From Casuarina equisetifolia (taxonomy: Eukaryota; Streptophyta; Magnoliopsida; Fagales; Casuarinaceae): a DNA stretch of 64,000 bases. The notes under the pieces are model-generated. The model did not search any database, was not told where the DNA came from, and saw nothing but the letters and a program-made list of their open reading frames with translations. The first letter of the stretch is position 1, and each line of letters opens with the position of its first letter. Positions 47,195-60,864 of the stretch are shown here, in pieces. The stretch lies in the NCBI GenBank assembly GCA_028551475.1, contig CM052360.1, positions 18,712,501 through 18,776,500 on the forward strand, written 5' to 3'. A program made the translations under genes and the position numbers.

Positions 47195-50100
47195 AATCGA
47201 ATCTCCATCATCAAGCAATAATGAAAATGAATCATATTTATAACAAAAAATGGGTTTGCTACTTGGGTGTCATCTAAGGAGATCGCCCTCTGTGGCAGCC
47301 ATTCCTTTTCTGAAGATAAAGACTGTCCAAAAGATTCAGTTCTTACCAATGTTCCCTCCCAAGCTTAGCAATGATTGCACAAGTTGTTTAATGTCTATCC
47401 AAGCTTATTTAGGCTTATTCAGAGGTTGAATGAAAGAAATTCGATAATTAATTTCTTTTTTGTTATAATTTTTTGTTTTTGAATATAAGAACAATAGATA
47501 GCAAATGTAAAGTAAAATTTTAAAGTTTTTAACTTTGTTTGACATTAATATAAACAAATTTCAATATAATTCATGACTGTACAAAAGTCACACATCATAA
47601 GAAAATATCTTTAAGGTAAAGTTTAAACTAAAAGATAATACTTACACTTTTGAGAATGAAAGTTTTGCACTGAATATACATCTTTTGTAGTAAAGTATAA
47701 CTAAAAAAATGTTATTTTAATCTTTTAATACAATGTTAGAATTCAAGTTGAATTTAATCTATCAGTAAAAAAATTTAAACTTAAAAACACTTGATATGTT
47801 AGAAACTGTGTGCAAGACGAAAATCTCACAATAAAATAAAAGATTAAAATAATATACAAACACTGAAAAGTAATTACTAAAAAAAATGAGGGTTAGCCAT
47901 AGGGGGAGAAGTTATTTTATTGAGATAAGTAAACTCTCAAAAAAAAATTTATATAAAGGAATCAGGTGTCTCTGACAAACATGTAAGGAATTATTAATTT
48001 CAAATGGAGTTAAATAAAATCAAAATATTTCTCTCGGGTAAAATCTCACCGCGGACTGTCTTATGAACATAGACATGTCATAGAATGACTCTAAAATGAG
48101 TATTCACCCAACACTTTCCATTATCACGTTCTAGAACAAGAGCCACGTGTGTGAACGTCGAAACGATCCCAGTTTCCACGGCGTGTTGGGACAGAACACC
48201 AAATTCATCCTCATTATTGGGTGCTAAAAGTATCACTTTCGAAGGTTATCATCCTCCAAAATTAGTGTCAAGAATGGTGGGGAGATCTCCAATAGAAGAA
48301 ATAAAGGATCCAAACACAGTTGTTTTTTAATGCCTCGTGGCCGACCCAGCAAAATAGAAAAAGGATAAACTAGGCGCGACATGATTTATTTTTTATTTGA
48401 TAAGAGCAGCAACAGGCACTTCTGGTCTTTTATAATTCTGAAATTTTATCTTCCACTAATTTAGATAATTCTTTTTTTCATAGCAAGGACGTGAAAATTG
48501 GTCAAACGTATCATCCACATCAATAATTTTGACAATAATGACAAGCGTAGGGCTAATGAAACAACTACGTTTTTTAATTGGATTGTCTTTTGTCTTGTCC
48601 CATTTCATCATCTCATTTTTTTAGAATTTGTTATTGATGAAAACATTAACAATTACAAGGGTTAGTTGGTGGGTGGTTCAATTAAGTTTCTCTCTAACAT
48701 AATATCTGAACACAGCATGTTATAATTTAATTGAGAAGACTACTCAAAATGTTAATGCTTTTAAATAGGATTAAAATAAATGATGACATGCATCCTTACA
48801 TAAGGTGCATGATGCGACAAGCCTGTTATTATTATCCAATTATTCAATGGAGAGTGTAATGATATGGTGATAGACTCATATAGGAGGGAAATTATTATTT
48901 AAAATGTTCAATGCATCATAAATATGAGTAATTAACATAATACCAGCTGAATGTAAATTCAATGACTTAAACTTTTCAATCAATTAATGTTTTAACATTT
49001 ATATTATAAACTCATTGTGATAGCTTTCTAAATATCCATCTCTTCTATTTTATTTAATTTGATGCTTTGAAAAATTAGCATTTCCAAGCCATGAGTGCAA
49101 AAGCACAATGTTTGGATAGTGTATCTCAACTTTATCAACTTTTGCAAGTGTTAAAAGTTTAATTCACTCCAAAATTATTCAAGAACTTAGATTTTTTTTT
49201 ATAACAGTAATTTTTAAACAAAATTTAAGTAATATATGACATACACAATATATTTTTAATACATCCTCTAATCTTAAGTTGACAAAAATATATTAGAGGA
49301 GTAAAACTTATAAATTATAATAAATTTTTATAAAAATTTTAAAATGTATTAAATATAGTGTTTAAGCCTAAATAATAATATTGTAACTGAACAATCTTAT
49401 AATTTTTAAAATGATATATAATTCTTGATTTTTTATAAAATATATATTTATAAATATTAAAATAAATTAAATCTTACTAAAAAAATTAGCTCAAAAATGT
49501 GACATATTTAATTCTTATAAAAAAATTCGTAGCCAAAATTTAAACAACGTAAATCTTATGTTATATTATCCTCATCATATTTACCTCGAGTCATATCTGG
49601 CCAGTTGTTACTGCTGCCACTAGAAAAGCATATTTTAGGCGATACCTTCTCCATTTCGCTGGCAAGGGAAGAGGTTTGATTCATCTGGAACACCCAATCC
49701 ACGTACTCCACCCTAATTGGTGAAAAGATGACCTAAAAATGTTGTCACATCAAGCTGGTACAGTCTCCCTAAAAGCAATAATTAAGGATGTTACTTTGTC
49801 TAAAGATGATGATGTTTTGAGAGGGTCTGAACTTGGCTCGCATTCTGTCCGTGAATCAACCAGTACTCTTACGAATTGGTCAAACAGGAAATGCTCAGAC
49901 AGTAGTATCAATTGACCCTGTCAACTTGATGTAAAGTTAACCTACTTCTCCATGCCATATCAGGAAAACTTCGTCACATTATCCATTCTTAACTAAAAGT
50001 AAGTTACCTCAGATGAAACGCAATGACTTTCAGATGCACGTTAAAACGTGCAGGAAAAGCAAAAGAGCCAATTCCGAGGGATAATTTATAAAATTCTAAG

Positions 50101-50427
50101 GCAAGAAGCTCTGAATTATTCAACTTCCATACGCAGATCGTTTGCCCTTTGAAGTAAGCTAGCTCTAGGTCACCTTCTTTCTATGGTTGCTATGGTGGCC
50201 AGAAATTTTATGGTAGTTCAAAGTTGAAAAATGAAAAGATGGGGCCTCCATCATGCGGCAAACCGTGGTATCTACTAGAGAGGCATCTTCTTGTTCAAAC
50301 ACTAATCAACCAAACTTGATTAGGCGTCCCTCTTGAGAGGTGCAATGAATGATGACGAGCAACGCATGCTTGCTGCAAACCATATGATAAGATTTATAAT
50401 GTAAAAAACTTAATTTTCTCTGCAAAA

Positions 50428-50842
50428 CATATTTTTTAATGAATATATGAGTTTACTTATTTAAGAATAAAAAAATACAAAACTTAGGAATATATCTTAG
50501 CGTAATAATTTATTTTAGAAAAAATTGAGTTTGGAATCATTCAACTATAATACAACAAAAACATTTGTATGAGAAAGTTTAATGTTTATAAATAAATATG
50601 TTATTTCACCTATTCTTTAAAACATATTTGTAAGAATAAGAAAATATATGAGTTTATTTATTTAAAAATAAAATAAAAATACAAAAATTTAAAGACATAT
50701 CTTAACAAAATAATTCATCTAAGAAAAAAATAAAATTTGAAACTGTTTAATTATGATATAACAAAATATTTATTTAAAAGAGTTTAATGTTCATAAATAA
50801 AAATGTCCTTCTATTTACTTCTTAAAACATATTTGTAAAGAG
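50428..50842. repeat. 201-bp AT-rich tandem repeat, two units
   Basis: Units from about 50443 and about 50644 are collinear: ATATATGAGTTTA, ATATCTTA, TAATTTAT/TAATTCATCTAAGAAAAAA, TATAACAAAA and TTTAATGTT.ATAAATAAA, ending AAAACATATTTGTAA. A partial unit end (AAAACATATTTTTTAATG) precedes the first. Confidence 0.75.
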
Positions 50843-53800
50843 AAAATTTATATTTTTATACAGAGACGTAAAGAAACCCACAAATGATTTGTCTGGATCT
50901 TCTTAGACTAGGGCTCTTGTTGAAATGCTTTTGAAATAGTAAAAAATAAAGAGAACCCGGAAAACTGTCTCCTGGAATTGCGTTATGGTTTTCTTCACGG
51001 AAATCGACTAATAGGATAAACAATTTGTCAGCCATTAGACTTGACCAAAAGAGGACAAGCAAAACAAAGTTGCAAGTTTATTTTGCTTCTTTTTTTTGTT
51101 TGAATCCACTCACGACGAATCCTTGTAGGAAAAAATATCTATGCTCATTTGTTTTCTATTCTTTCTATCACGACCCTTGAAACCCACCAACGTGCGAAGG
51201 TTGACAAAGTAAAAAGTTCATCAAGAAAAAACATGATTCTAATGGCTCAATCCAAACCTACCCAGATAATACCTTCCTTGGATTTTCCGTAACGATAACA
51301 ACGTTGACCATGAAAGCAACAACGTGTAAAGTACTTAAGCCGAAAAGTTGTTGATTTCAAATTGGACTCTCTTTGGGATTCTTGGTCGCATCTTTTGCCT
51401 TGTTTTGGTCGATTGGTTTTGGATTCGATGTCATGCATAACGTTAAGCAGATTGACTCTCACAAACTATAATAAAATATTCTCCTTCATATACATATTCT
51501 CCAAACATGCATCGGAGTCATATAAATCATTATCGCTGTCCATTCAGAGAGGTACTATTTTCCTTGACCTTCTCCACGCGACTGGAACTTGCAGGCTTCT
51601 TTCAAGGTGAAAATAGACCGTACGTTCCAAGTCAGTGGTCAATGTGATGTAATCTGCACATCAGTAGCCAACATCCGTAATCTGTACTGGGGAAGGCCTT
51701 AACCAAGCCGTGCCATTTGGCCCCTCGACTTCGTCTCCTTCAAAGTATGATAATCTAGACTTTGACTGGCTCTCTCTCTGTGGGTGTTTGATGAGAATAG
51801 ATTAGAAGAGAATGATCGTTTTTGTTCTATAATAATTAACCCATTAAACCATGTTCAATGTACGAACAAGACCATCTGATGGATGGGCCACTTTAATTAA
51901 TGCTTCACGGCCTAGATAAGTACTTTGTTTCAAGTCGAGATATGAGCAGAAGGACATTATCCTTATTGTCGATCTCCTTGGTGGTTGAGATAAGGCATGG
52001 CTACCAAATGTGGCCCTTCATTTTTTAAGCTTTTGATGCCATTCTTCACCTAGGGAGTCCAATGATTTAGCTCCTTCATGCCTAGATATGATGCCGGGTT
52101 CAAAGAAAAGCTTGTTTTTCCAACAAAGGTGGGAAAGCAAAAGAAACCAGTGATTGCTCATCGCAAGTTGAAAAACAGCATGTATGGTCCCAATTATCTG
52201 AGTCAAGACGATAGGTCCACAGTTTTCGTGAATGTTATTCTACTCTTAATTTGTACTACTTTTCCCTTCTGCTCTTTGTTTTTTCTTTGGAATTATCCAC
52301 TATTTGCATTATTATGGGCCTCCGACGGTGGCAATGTGTATGTCTTATTCCGTTCACGTGGCACACGATTGGCTTCAGGAATGCCAATAATGTGCCAGGG
52401 GTTGTGCAGCAAAACTATGTCCCCACCATCTTTGCTCAGCCTCCACTTGCAGGTCCTCAGGCTCGTTGGTTTTGGACAAGCAACAGATATATCCAATCAA
52501 AGAGATTGAACTGTCCCCTCTATGATGCAATTGATTCAAATATTAGGTTATGGGGACCAATCTCTCTTGCCTTTATCCAACTTTATCTCTTACTGTTTGC
52601 TTTCATGCCTGTCATAGTTAATTGTAACCTTTTGCACCGTAATGCTGTTAGTTAATTGAATATACGATTAGGCGAGGACTTAATTCTCTTTTCTCAAAGT
52701 GTTAGGCCACTACCAATTATCCCCTTTGTTCATGATTTGTAGGAAGTGTTGAAATTTGAAGGTGTCTATCATCATCAACGTATTAGCATATCATATTTTT
52801 TTATGTTTGAGGTGTTATCATTTCTTATAAGTCTATTTTAATAAAAGAATGAGTCTTTTAATATGATCAAGCCCTAAATTCTAAATAAGAATATCATTAT
52901 ATATAGATTGTATCTTTGAAGAATATGTTTACTAACTCTTAAAATAAAAAGATATATTAAAATTTAGTTGGTCTTCATATTATCAATATATTCTTTCTAT
53001 GAAAAAGTATATTTTTCTTTTATAAATGCAAGATAAAAATCCAACATCTAGTATGTAATCTTTTATGGTGAAGTTTAAATAATAAAAAAAAAAGTTTATT
53101 CAACTCTTAAACTAGTTTTGAGTTGAGCATTAGACACTATAACATAAACTAATTTTTAAAAAGTAAATAAACCTTTTAAAAAAGCTTCATAAAAAGTTAG
53201 AAAGAGTAAGAGGTTGGTCTTTAGCAAGGGTCCCCCTAGAGATGCCCTAAAGTGAGCATCAAGTAACAGTTCCCTGAATGCGTCCGAAATGAAAGCAAAT
53301 CACGAGACTCATCAGCCCTGTCCATTCTGTCCCATGCCTTTGTCTTGTTTACATTTATTGAAAGAATTCAAGCAGTTATTCCAAAGTTGTACATCTTTTA
53401 ACATGATGTTTCTCTTCCCAGCACCCATCGGAGCCAAAGGTTGAGACTCTATCGTGATTCACATGTTCCATCTTGCCTTCTAGCCATTGGCAAGACGACA
53501 ATCACCTGAAAGTGAAATACCAGAGGAAGAACGTAACATTTCCATCAGTACATGCACGCATTACATCTCCCCAAGTGCACAAACATTTGTGTGGAAAAGG
53601 GTGTCTTAAAAATGGTTCATGCAAAAACCATCTGTCAAAGACAGATGTTTCTGAAGCCCAAGGCACCCACCAAGGTCAACAGTAATTCTGGCATGCCAAT
53701 CATGAAACAAGGAAAAAGAAGAAAGGGAAAAGATCTGTCAAACATATTTGCTTTTACAGAAACCATTATAACACACTTGCATAACATTCCCTCCTATTCC

Positions 53801-56579
53801 TTACTGACCATTTAATGTGCGCTTGGAACCAGTGCGCAAAAGAATGTTCAAAAAGAAACTTAAAAGACTTCTTAACAGTGAAGGAATGGTTTGCTTAAGA
53901 GATATGGCATCTTGCTTTAGTATCAAACATAAAAGCATAAAATAATTAAAGTTGAGGAAGGCTGAACTAGCTTTGTGGTCACTATTCATGAATGGTCATC
54001 GTTCTTAGCTTGGATAAAGACTAGTTGTAAAAACAATTGCCACAACTTGCTAGAATGGACCAAATAAACAAAAGTTTGACAAAAGTTGCCGGCATAACAA
54101 CAAATATGCCACTCAACATCTGTTTTACTCCTAAAATAATCATTATTATCATTGAATAATCTTGCTTACTTCATATTATTGAAAGGACATGATAAACATT
54201 TATTAAAAATTACGTCACAAAATTCATAAAATAAACTTTTTAACATAATATCAAATTCAAATCCATGAAAAATTGAATTTATAGTCTACCACAATAAACC
54301 CCTATTTACAAAGCCTGCATTATATTTTTTGAAAATCCTTATATAGGGATAACTAAGTTGACTTTTGAGTAAAAAAAGTTTCACGCAATGATTAAGGTTA
54401 AAAATGCAAGTGCGAAGAAAATGATGGAACTTTGATTCTCTTGGGAGACACCAGGCAAGTAGAGTAAAAAACTTCCTGAATAAGTTAAAAATAGAGCCTG
54501 CAAATGTAGATTGAGCTTATGTCAGAGTTCACAGTTCACCACACGTTTGATTGGCTATAACTAAGCCGAGTAATGCAGATCTAAGCTCCGTTTGATGTTG
54601 CAGTCGCACGCTTTCCCAAATATGCAATGTGGTCATCCAAGCACAACTGGACCTGCCGATTTCAGGGTGATAGATAGATATGAAAGGAAGTGATGCAAGC
54701 AGCACTAAGCCTCTCGATTTTCCCAACTTTGCATTTTCTATCAAAACAAACAGGAGATTACCGAAACCCATTTTGGAGATAATATAGAATTGCATCCCAC
54801 ATGATTAGAACGTGAAAGCTCGCTGATGCAGAATGCATAATTCAATTTTTAAAGGAAAGTGAATGTGACATTTTTAGGTCACACAGGATGTCAACTTTCT
54901 AACGTGAGACTCAGAGCTTTAGTGACATTTGAAACGGACCCAAGAGTTCCACTCTTCGAGACCAACATTGCACAAATGGTGGATCATGTCCTCATCCAAT
55001 TACCTGAAAAGTTCAGACGTCCATCTTCTCAAGTAGTGCCACAGTGCCTTGTTTTTCTGCCTTTATTCCTCCCAGTTGCCTTTAAATATTTACGTATACT
55101 TCTGCAGTTCTTCGTGTAGTTGTAGTTTTCTTATCTACTGCCTCCAGGCTCCTAGCTGTGATAAGAGGTCCCCAAATTCCTCAACTAGGCTTGTAGCTCC
55201 TCTGCTGTCGCTCAGGAACAAAAAAGAAAAGGAAAAAGAAACTCGAACCCCGAGTGCCATTACGTGTGCTTGCGGATAAGGGTTCTCCAGGGAAAGATGA
55301 CAACCAAAGCTTCAAAAATTAAGCTGGGTATTACATGAAGTTAAGTCTTCTAAAGAAACCCAATTAAGCCTTTTAGCTAATCATTATTAAAGAATATATA
55401 AGAATTATTACTAATATAATAATAAAATAAAATAGTTGACATTCTAATTGTATTAACTAAAATAAAAACAATTGTATCAAAGAGAATATTTTTATTTCAA
55501 AATATAAATTATTCATATAAAAATATTTTTGTTTCCTTCATAATTTTTATAATTCTTATAATAACGAGTAATGCTTTTATGTTTTTATATATTATTTTTT
55601 ATTAATACAAACTTATTTTTTTTACTAAAAAGAATTTCTTCATCTATTAAATTAATTTTTAAACTGAATGATAAGTTGCTTAACTTAATATCAGTCAAAA
55701 TTACTCTTAACACAGATTTTTATTAATTTAAGTACATATTATGATAGTAACATGTCAAGAATTTTTTTTAAAATTTTTTATTGAGAAGAATATGAGAAAT
55801 GGTAGAAACTAGGGCCATAGGAGCCTTCCTGGAATCACATTAGATGACATTACGGCATGAGTAGAGGAGCCGACTAGTCTAAGAAACGTCCAAATGCCAA
55901 AAGTTCCGAAGGAGCTGCTTAGCTGGCCATCGCCGTTACGGTATGGACTCTGAATCGTTCAGCCTTGCCTGACTCGCCAACTCGTCGTAAAACCCGATGA
56001 CCAGTCCGTAAACTTCAGGGCACCAAATTTCTGTGCTACCGCTTCCCGTGTTAGATGCGTGCGCACGCACTAGTGGACCGTGGGGTTTGCTTACGGATTA
56101 ATTATTCAGACAGATCATGATGATGAAGAAATCTGAATTCAATAAGAACCGAAAACATCGATATTATATATGCTGAGATAGGAGTTTTTAATTTTAAAAT
56201 GGTGGGATGAGTTATATAAGTCGTAATTGACTGCTGGAGATTGATGATCTGAGATCAGAACGGAGCATCTTCAGTTCAGGGATCGAGTGTTTGATGTGAT
56301 CGGAAACTTCAGGGCTGTATCAATTCCGATAAGTGCATGTGTTTTCATGTGAAACGCATATGACGGAGCTCCCATAAGACCCTCGTGGAGATTATCATTG
56401 TCCGTATTGCTTCATTGACTCTACCTCCCCTCCTTCTCTCTCTAGAATTCTGAGCTACAGTGTGTGTGGACCCCACAGCTGGACCTCTGCTTTGCTGGCT
56501 TCAAGCTTTCCATGGTTGGTCTTTTATGGGGCTTGTCCGCTGAGAAAGAAAGAGAGAGGGAGGATCATTGAGTTCGGCC

Positions 56580-57468
56580 AAGCTTTTTAACATATTGCGT
56601 CCCTTTGTTTGAAAAAGTCCCATCTCACGTTTGTGCTCCTTTCTTCAACTATCTCATCATCCTTAACACCATTATAAAGCCAACAAAGCAAACGCAGCAA
56701 AAACCTGTTTTTTTGGCTCTGCTTTGATTTCATGGATCCATAGATCTAATGCTCTGTCATACCCACATGAGCTTCTTCTTGCTTTTTCCAGATCCTCCTC
56801 TTTTCGTCAATTCCAGCCTGCTTTAGTTTCACGAAACAGCTAAACTTATTCCGGGTAACTTTTCTTCTTCATTGTTTGGTATTTTGTTTTAATGGTGTTC
56901 TTGTGTGTATTGAATGAAAACTACGAAGTTGAATTTTTTTTGTGGTGGATTGTTGTCCTGGCGGTTTGTATGACTGGGGTGGGGGGGGGGTTTAGTTTTC
57001 AACGCGAAGAGTTGGACCTCTGGATGTCCCCAATGGCTGACTAAGCTCTTGTGTTAGACAAGTTCGCTTTGACCGCTCTTTTCTTCAGAACCCCTTTTTC
57101 TTCTCTTTTCATTATTTGCGGCGTTTTGCGGTCATTGGGCTTCCTATTAATAGAGAAACAGAGATTGCATATAGGTCTGGATTCCTTCTGTTTTTGTGCC
57201 ATTACCCAAGTGAATTTACCAGTGAAGTCGGTCTCTTTCCTGATTCTCTGATATTTTTAGGTCCTAAGCGTTCAATTCTATAATCCTATTTACTTTGTCT
57301 AATCGAGCAATTATTGATTATCATGTGTGTTTTGCTTGTTGATGCTGTTGTAGTATAGGATCGTTGTGCTGTGGAGCTGAGGACATTACAATTCAAAATT
57401 GGGATTTTGGTTCAGAGTTGCTTTTGATGTGGATGAGAACTTTGAGGGTTGTTTAGATGAGATGAGGG
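56580..57468 (+). other. PP2C 5' leader with intron and several upstream ORFs
   Basis: A likely UTR intron runs from the donor after 56854 (CCGG|GTAACT) to the TAG acceptor near 57353 or 57358. Upstream ORFs in the predicted leader are 56732-56743 (3 codons), 56749-56826 (25 codons), 57427-57456 (9 codons) and 57457-57465 (ATG AGA TGA). There is also an overlapping frame from an ATG at 57462 to a stop at 57602, which starts 7 nt before the main ATG. The transcription start is not known. Confidence 0.6.
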
Positions 57469-60400
57469 ATGTTATCGGAGTTGGTGAACCTTTTGACGGC
57501 CTGTTTTCGGCCGAGGTCGGATCGATATGTTCACGCGGGGTCAGATGCTGTGGGTCGCCAAGAAGGGCTATTGTGGTACAAAGACAGCGGACAGCACTTT
57601 AATGGTGAATTCTCTATGGCTGTGGTCCAGGCCAACAACTTGCTGGAGGACGAGAGCCGGATTGAGTCCGGCAGTTTGAGCTCTTACGAGACTGGCCCCT
57701 ATGGTACCTTTATTGGTATCTATGACGGGCACGGGGGGCCTGAGACGGCGCGCTATGTCAATCAACACCTCTTTCAGCATCTGAAGAGTGAGTGACTTTC
57801 TTCAACTTCAATCGTTCCTTCCTTTTTTCATTTTTTCTTGGGTAAATTGATGAGTAAGTTTGGCCTCATGGGGAGTGGGGGAGGAACTCTGGAACCTCCA
57901 CTTCCTGAAGGGGATCACAGGCTGGCTGTGCTGGCCTTTGGTTTGTTATGGCCACAACTTTTCTTACTCCTTGTTTGGCTCCTGAGAAAATTGAGGAAAA
58001 GGAAGTGTATAGAGAAGACAAAGGCTTTAGATGGCTGATAGCACAGTAGTGATCAACTTTAGGTTGCTTGAGTTGAAAGGTGTTATGCTGTCAAGTTTTC
58101 TGAGAATTGAAGAATCGCCTGGTTAAGTTACAGCTATTTTAAGGGAAAAATTTGAGCTATGGTATTTTTAAGATCATTTTCTTTATTCTTTTTTTTTTTC
58201 TTCTGCCATCTTTTTTCTCTTATCTCAGCCATTAACTGTGGGACTATAGTTGTAGTCTGTAAATTTGATTCCTGTTGAGGTAGGCAGTGATTTTTTTGTG
58301 GTTCTTAAGATGAAGTCCCTGTCCTAAATCTTTGGTTTCGTGATTATTTGCAGGGTTTACTACGGAGCAACAATCAATGTCAGTGGATGTGATACGGAAA
58401 GCATTTCAAGCAACAGAAGATGGGTTCGTCTCTGTTGTCACCAAACAATGGCCCACGAAACCACAGATTGCAGCAGTCGGGTCATGTGCTCTTGTTGGCG
58501 TTATTTGTGGTGGAAACCTTTACATTGCCAACCTTGGTGATTCCCGTGCTGTCCTGGCAAGAGCTGTGAAGGCAACAGGAGAGGTTTTAGCCGTGCAATT
58601 GTCAGCAGAGCATAATGTGGCTATAGAGTCTGTGAGACAGGAGTTGCATTCTCTGCATCCTGATGACCCGCAGATTGTAGTTTTGAAGCATAATGTCTGG
58701 CGTGTAAAGGGCCTTATACAGGTAAATTTCATATAATGTATAAAATTTGGATCTTATTATAGTTTTCTTATAATTAGAGCAAGAATATTATGGCTGTCCC
58801 TTTCTCTTATGAGTGCTTGTTTGCAGTATGATGATGCTACACAGATTTGGATTCTTGTGGACATGTGTTGGCTTGTTTCCGTTGATGCATCTTCTTCTTT
58901 AATTAATTGTTAGAACTGCCAATCCTGCAGGTTTCTAGATCTATCGGTGATGTATATTTAAAAAAAGCTGAGTTCAACAGAGAGCCTTTGTTCTCTAAGT
59001 TTCGCCTTCGTGAACCTCTCAAGAGGCAAATACTGAGCGCTGAACCAACGGTTTCGGTGCACCAATTGCAACCACAAGATCAGTTTATTATCTTTGCATC
59101 TGATGGGCTTTGGGAACACCTCAGCAATCAGGAAGCAGTTGATATAGTTCAAAAGCATCCACGCAATGTAAGACTTCTGCTTACAACTTAAAACCAAATA
59201 TGGTTTTCTAGTAATAAAGAGATCTCTATGTTGTTTATTTCCAAGTATATAAAGTTGTAGAGGCAATATCGAGCTCAACCTAGATTTTAGTTGGTCTCGC
59301 TAACTATATTAGGTAGCCTTTCAAAAGGTTCTCATTGGCTCAGTCATTGCATCTGTTTTGTGTGAATTGAGGGCAATACGTTTGAATCCTGTCACTTATT
59401 TTTGCTTGTACATATAATATTCTGTCTCCTATTTATTTGTGTTTCTCAGGTCCTTTTTTCAGTTAGAAATTAGTTTAATGAACCGTAACCATGTTGTCCT
59501 ATACCAGTGGCTTGACCCCAGAATAGCATATCCAAATTATAAGAATCCCAAAGAGGGCCAAGTTGTGAAATTTAACCCACTAATTCTTCATTTGTTCAAA
59601 TATATAGATAAACTAAAATGTACCAAGAAATAAAATGTGCAAGACTCGCTGAAGCCAAATTTCAATATGAGCCCCACACCTCGTATGCTCACTTCCACAG
59701 AATACTTATGCTTGAAAAGAGAAAATCCCTTTGAATTGTTGATGAATCAGTATGCTAGTTCTTTTGATCAGTCAATGCTATTTTATCTTAATTTGTGGCT
59801 ATATCTCCTATGGAAACCATTGCTTTTGATGAAAATCATGATTATCATCAGTCTCATATTCTTCATTATTTGTGCATAAACTGAACTTTTTGGCTATGAG
59901 GTGACTGCTGTTAGGGCGTTAAGTTGAACTGGGAGTGATTCAGACCATAAATTCCTAATCTTCCCTCTCCCTTTCCTTCCATCTCTTTCCTATTTCCTGC
60001 AATTAATAGATCATATACTTCAGTTTTTCAACAAAAAAATTTGTAAAAACAATTAGTTCACGCTCCTGATTTTGACTGCCCCTACTGATAAGAAGAAAGT
60101 GATGTCATTTGGAGGCTGTTGTTTCATGTTCAGTGAGGGTAAGTCTGCAGAACACGGGTCATTTCAATGAGGCACTCAAATGTATATAACATGTCTGCCA
60201 TTTCCCAGACTTTGCTTACTCTACCCTGAGTGAATAGTGCTTGAATCTGCTTTGTTGCTCACTTGACGGATTTCGGGTCTTAACATACATGGTGCACTTA
60301 ATATGTAATGGATTTGCAATACACCTCTTAGGTTTCATGAAGAAGTAAATTTAAATATTCACTGCCATAATACCAAATATCTTTATTGACTGCCAATTAG

Positions 60401-60864
60401 AACCGATCTCCAGGCAAATTATTTCCACTTTTATTGTCTTCCCTTCATCCAATTTTGATGCATTCTTTATTGGAGAATCTCAATATGATCTGTTTTACTT
60501 ACCACCTACGTGGTAGACTACTTTGAACTACACTCAGCTTGTTAGATATGGAAAATGGAAAAAGTATTTACTTTTGTCTAACCGTATGCAGGGAAGTGCA
60601 AAAAGGCTGGTAAAAACTGCATTGCAGGAAGCAGCCAAGAAGAGAGAAATGAGGTACTCGGACTTGAAGAAGATTGACCGTGGCGTCCGCCGCCATTTCC
60701 ATGATGACATCACTGTGATTGTCGTCTCTCTTGATTCAAATCTTGTGAGCCGGGCTAGCACGGCCAAGTGCCCTAATATATCCATCAGGGGTGGTGGTAT
60801 AAGCCTTCCTTCAAATTCGCTGGCGCCCTGTACTACGCCATCTGAAGCCGGCATACCTAGTTAA
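57469..60864 (+). CDS. Protein phosphatase 2C, clade D type
   Basis: Four exons: 57469-57787, 58354-58721, 58931-59167 and 60592-60864. They sum to 1197 nt, 398 residues. It is a Mg/Mn-dependent Ser/Thr phosphatase. Metal-binding motifs are in place: YDGHGG with Asp86 and Gly87, GDSRAVLAR near 165-175, [15 protein letters not shown] near residue 285, and [11 protein letters not shown] in the last exon. The N-terminal [11 protein letters not shown] and [17 protein letters not shown] blocks are typical of plant clade D, whose members dephosphorylate plasma-membrane H+-ATPase and oppose SAUR-driven growth. That role is family knowledge, not proven for this gene. The start is fixed by an in-frame TGA at 57463-57465 just upstream and by family length. 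The hydrophobic N-terminus (LVNLLTACF) may aid membrane association. Confidence 0.95.
59327..59405 (+). mobile_element. SINE-like, tRNA-derived sequence in PP2C intron 3
   Basis: A-box-like TTGGCTCAGTCA (about 59335) and a good B-box GTTTGAATCC (about 59388) are spaced about 45 nt apart, inside the 1.4 kb third intron on the coding strand. There is no complete tRNA structure. Tail and target-site duplication are not clear. Confidence 0.42.

Larger units (their letters stand above)
46391..56570. other. About 10 kb AT-rich intergenic region
   Basis: 46391-46640 is the IF-3 promoter, with an AAGCCCTAACC telo-box-like motif near 46502 and TGGGC motifs near 46598. The remainder is AT-rich, with very AT-rich blocks at 49190-49560, 50390-50850, 52790-53210 and 55370-55790. 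Longer open stretches (52078-52509, 52251-52655, 54529-54795) show no domain, no splice context and no codon pattern I trust. Low-copy regulatory sequence or old transposon debris is likely. Confidence 0.55.

Noticed and set aside
52078..52655. Two overlapping plus-strand ORFs of 134-143 codons
   Set aside because: No domain, no conserved motif, and two frames are open together. Composition looks like non-coding DNA.
57399..57602. Alternative N-terminus for the PP2C in another frame
   Set aside because: It has no PP2C content. The family N-terminus is in the 57469 frame, so it is treated as an overlapping uORF.
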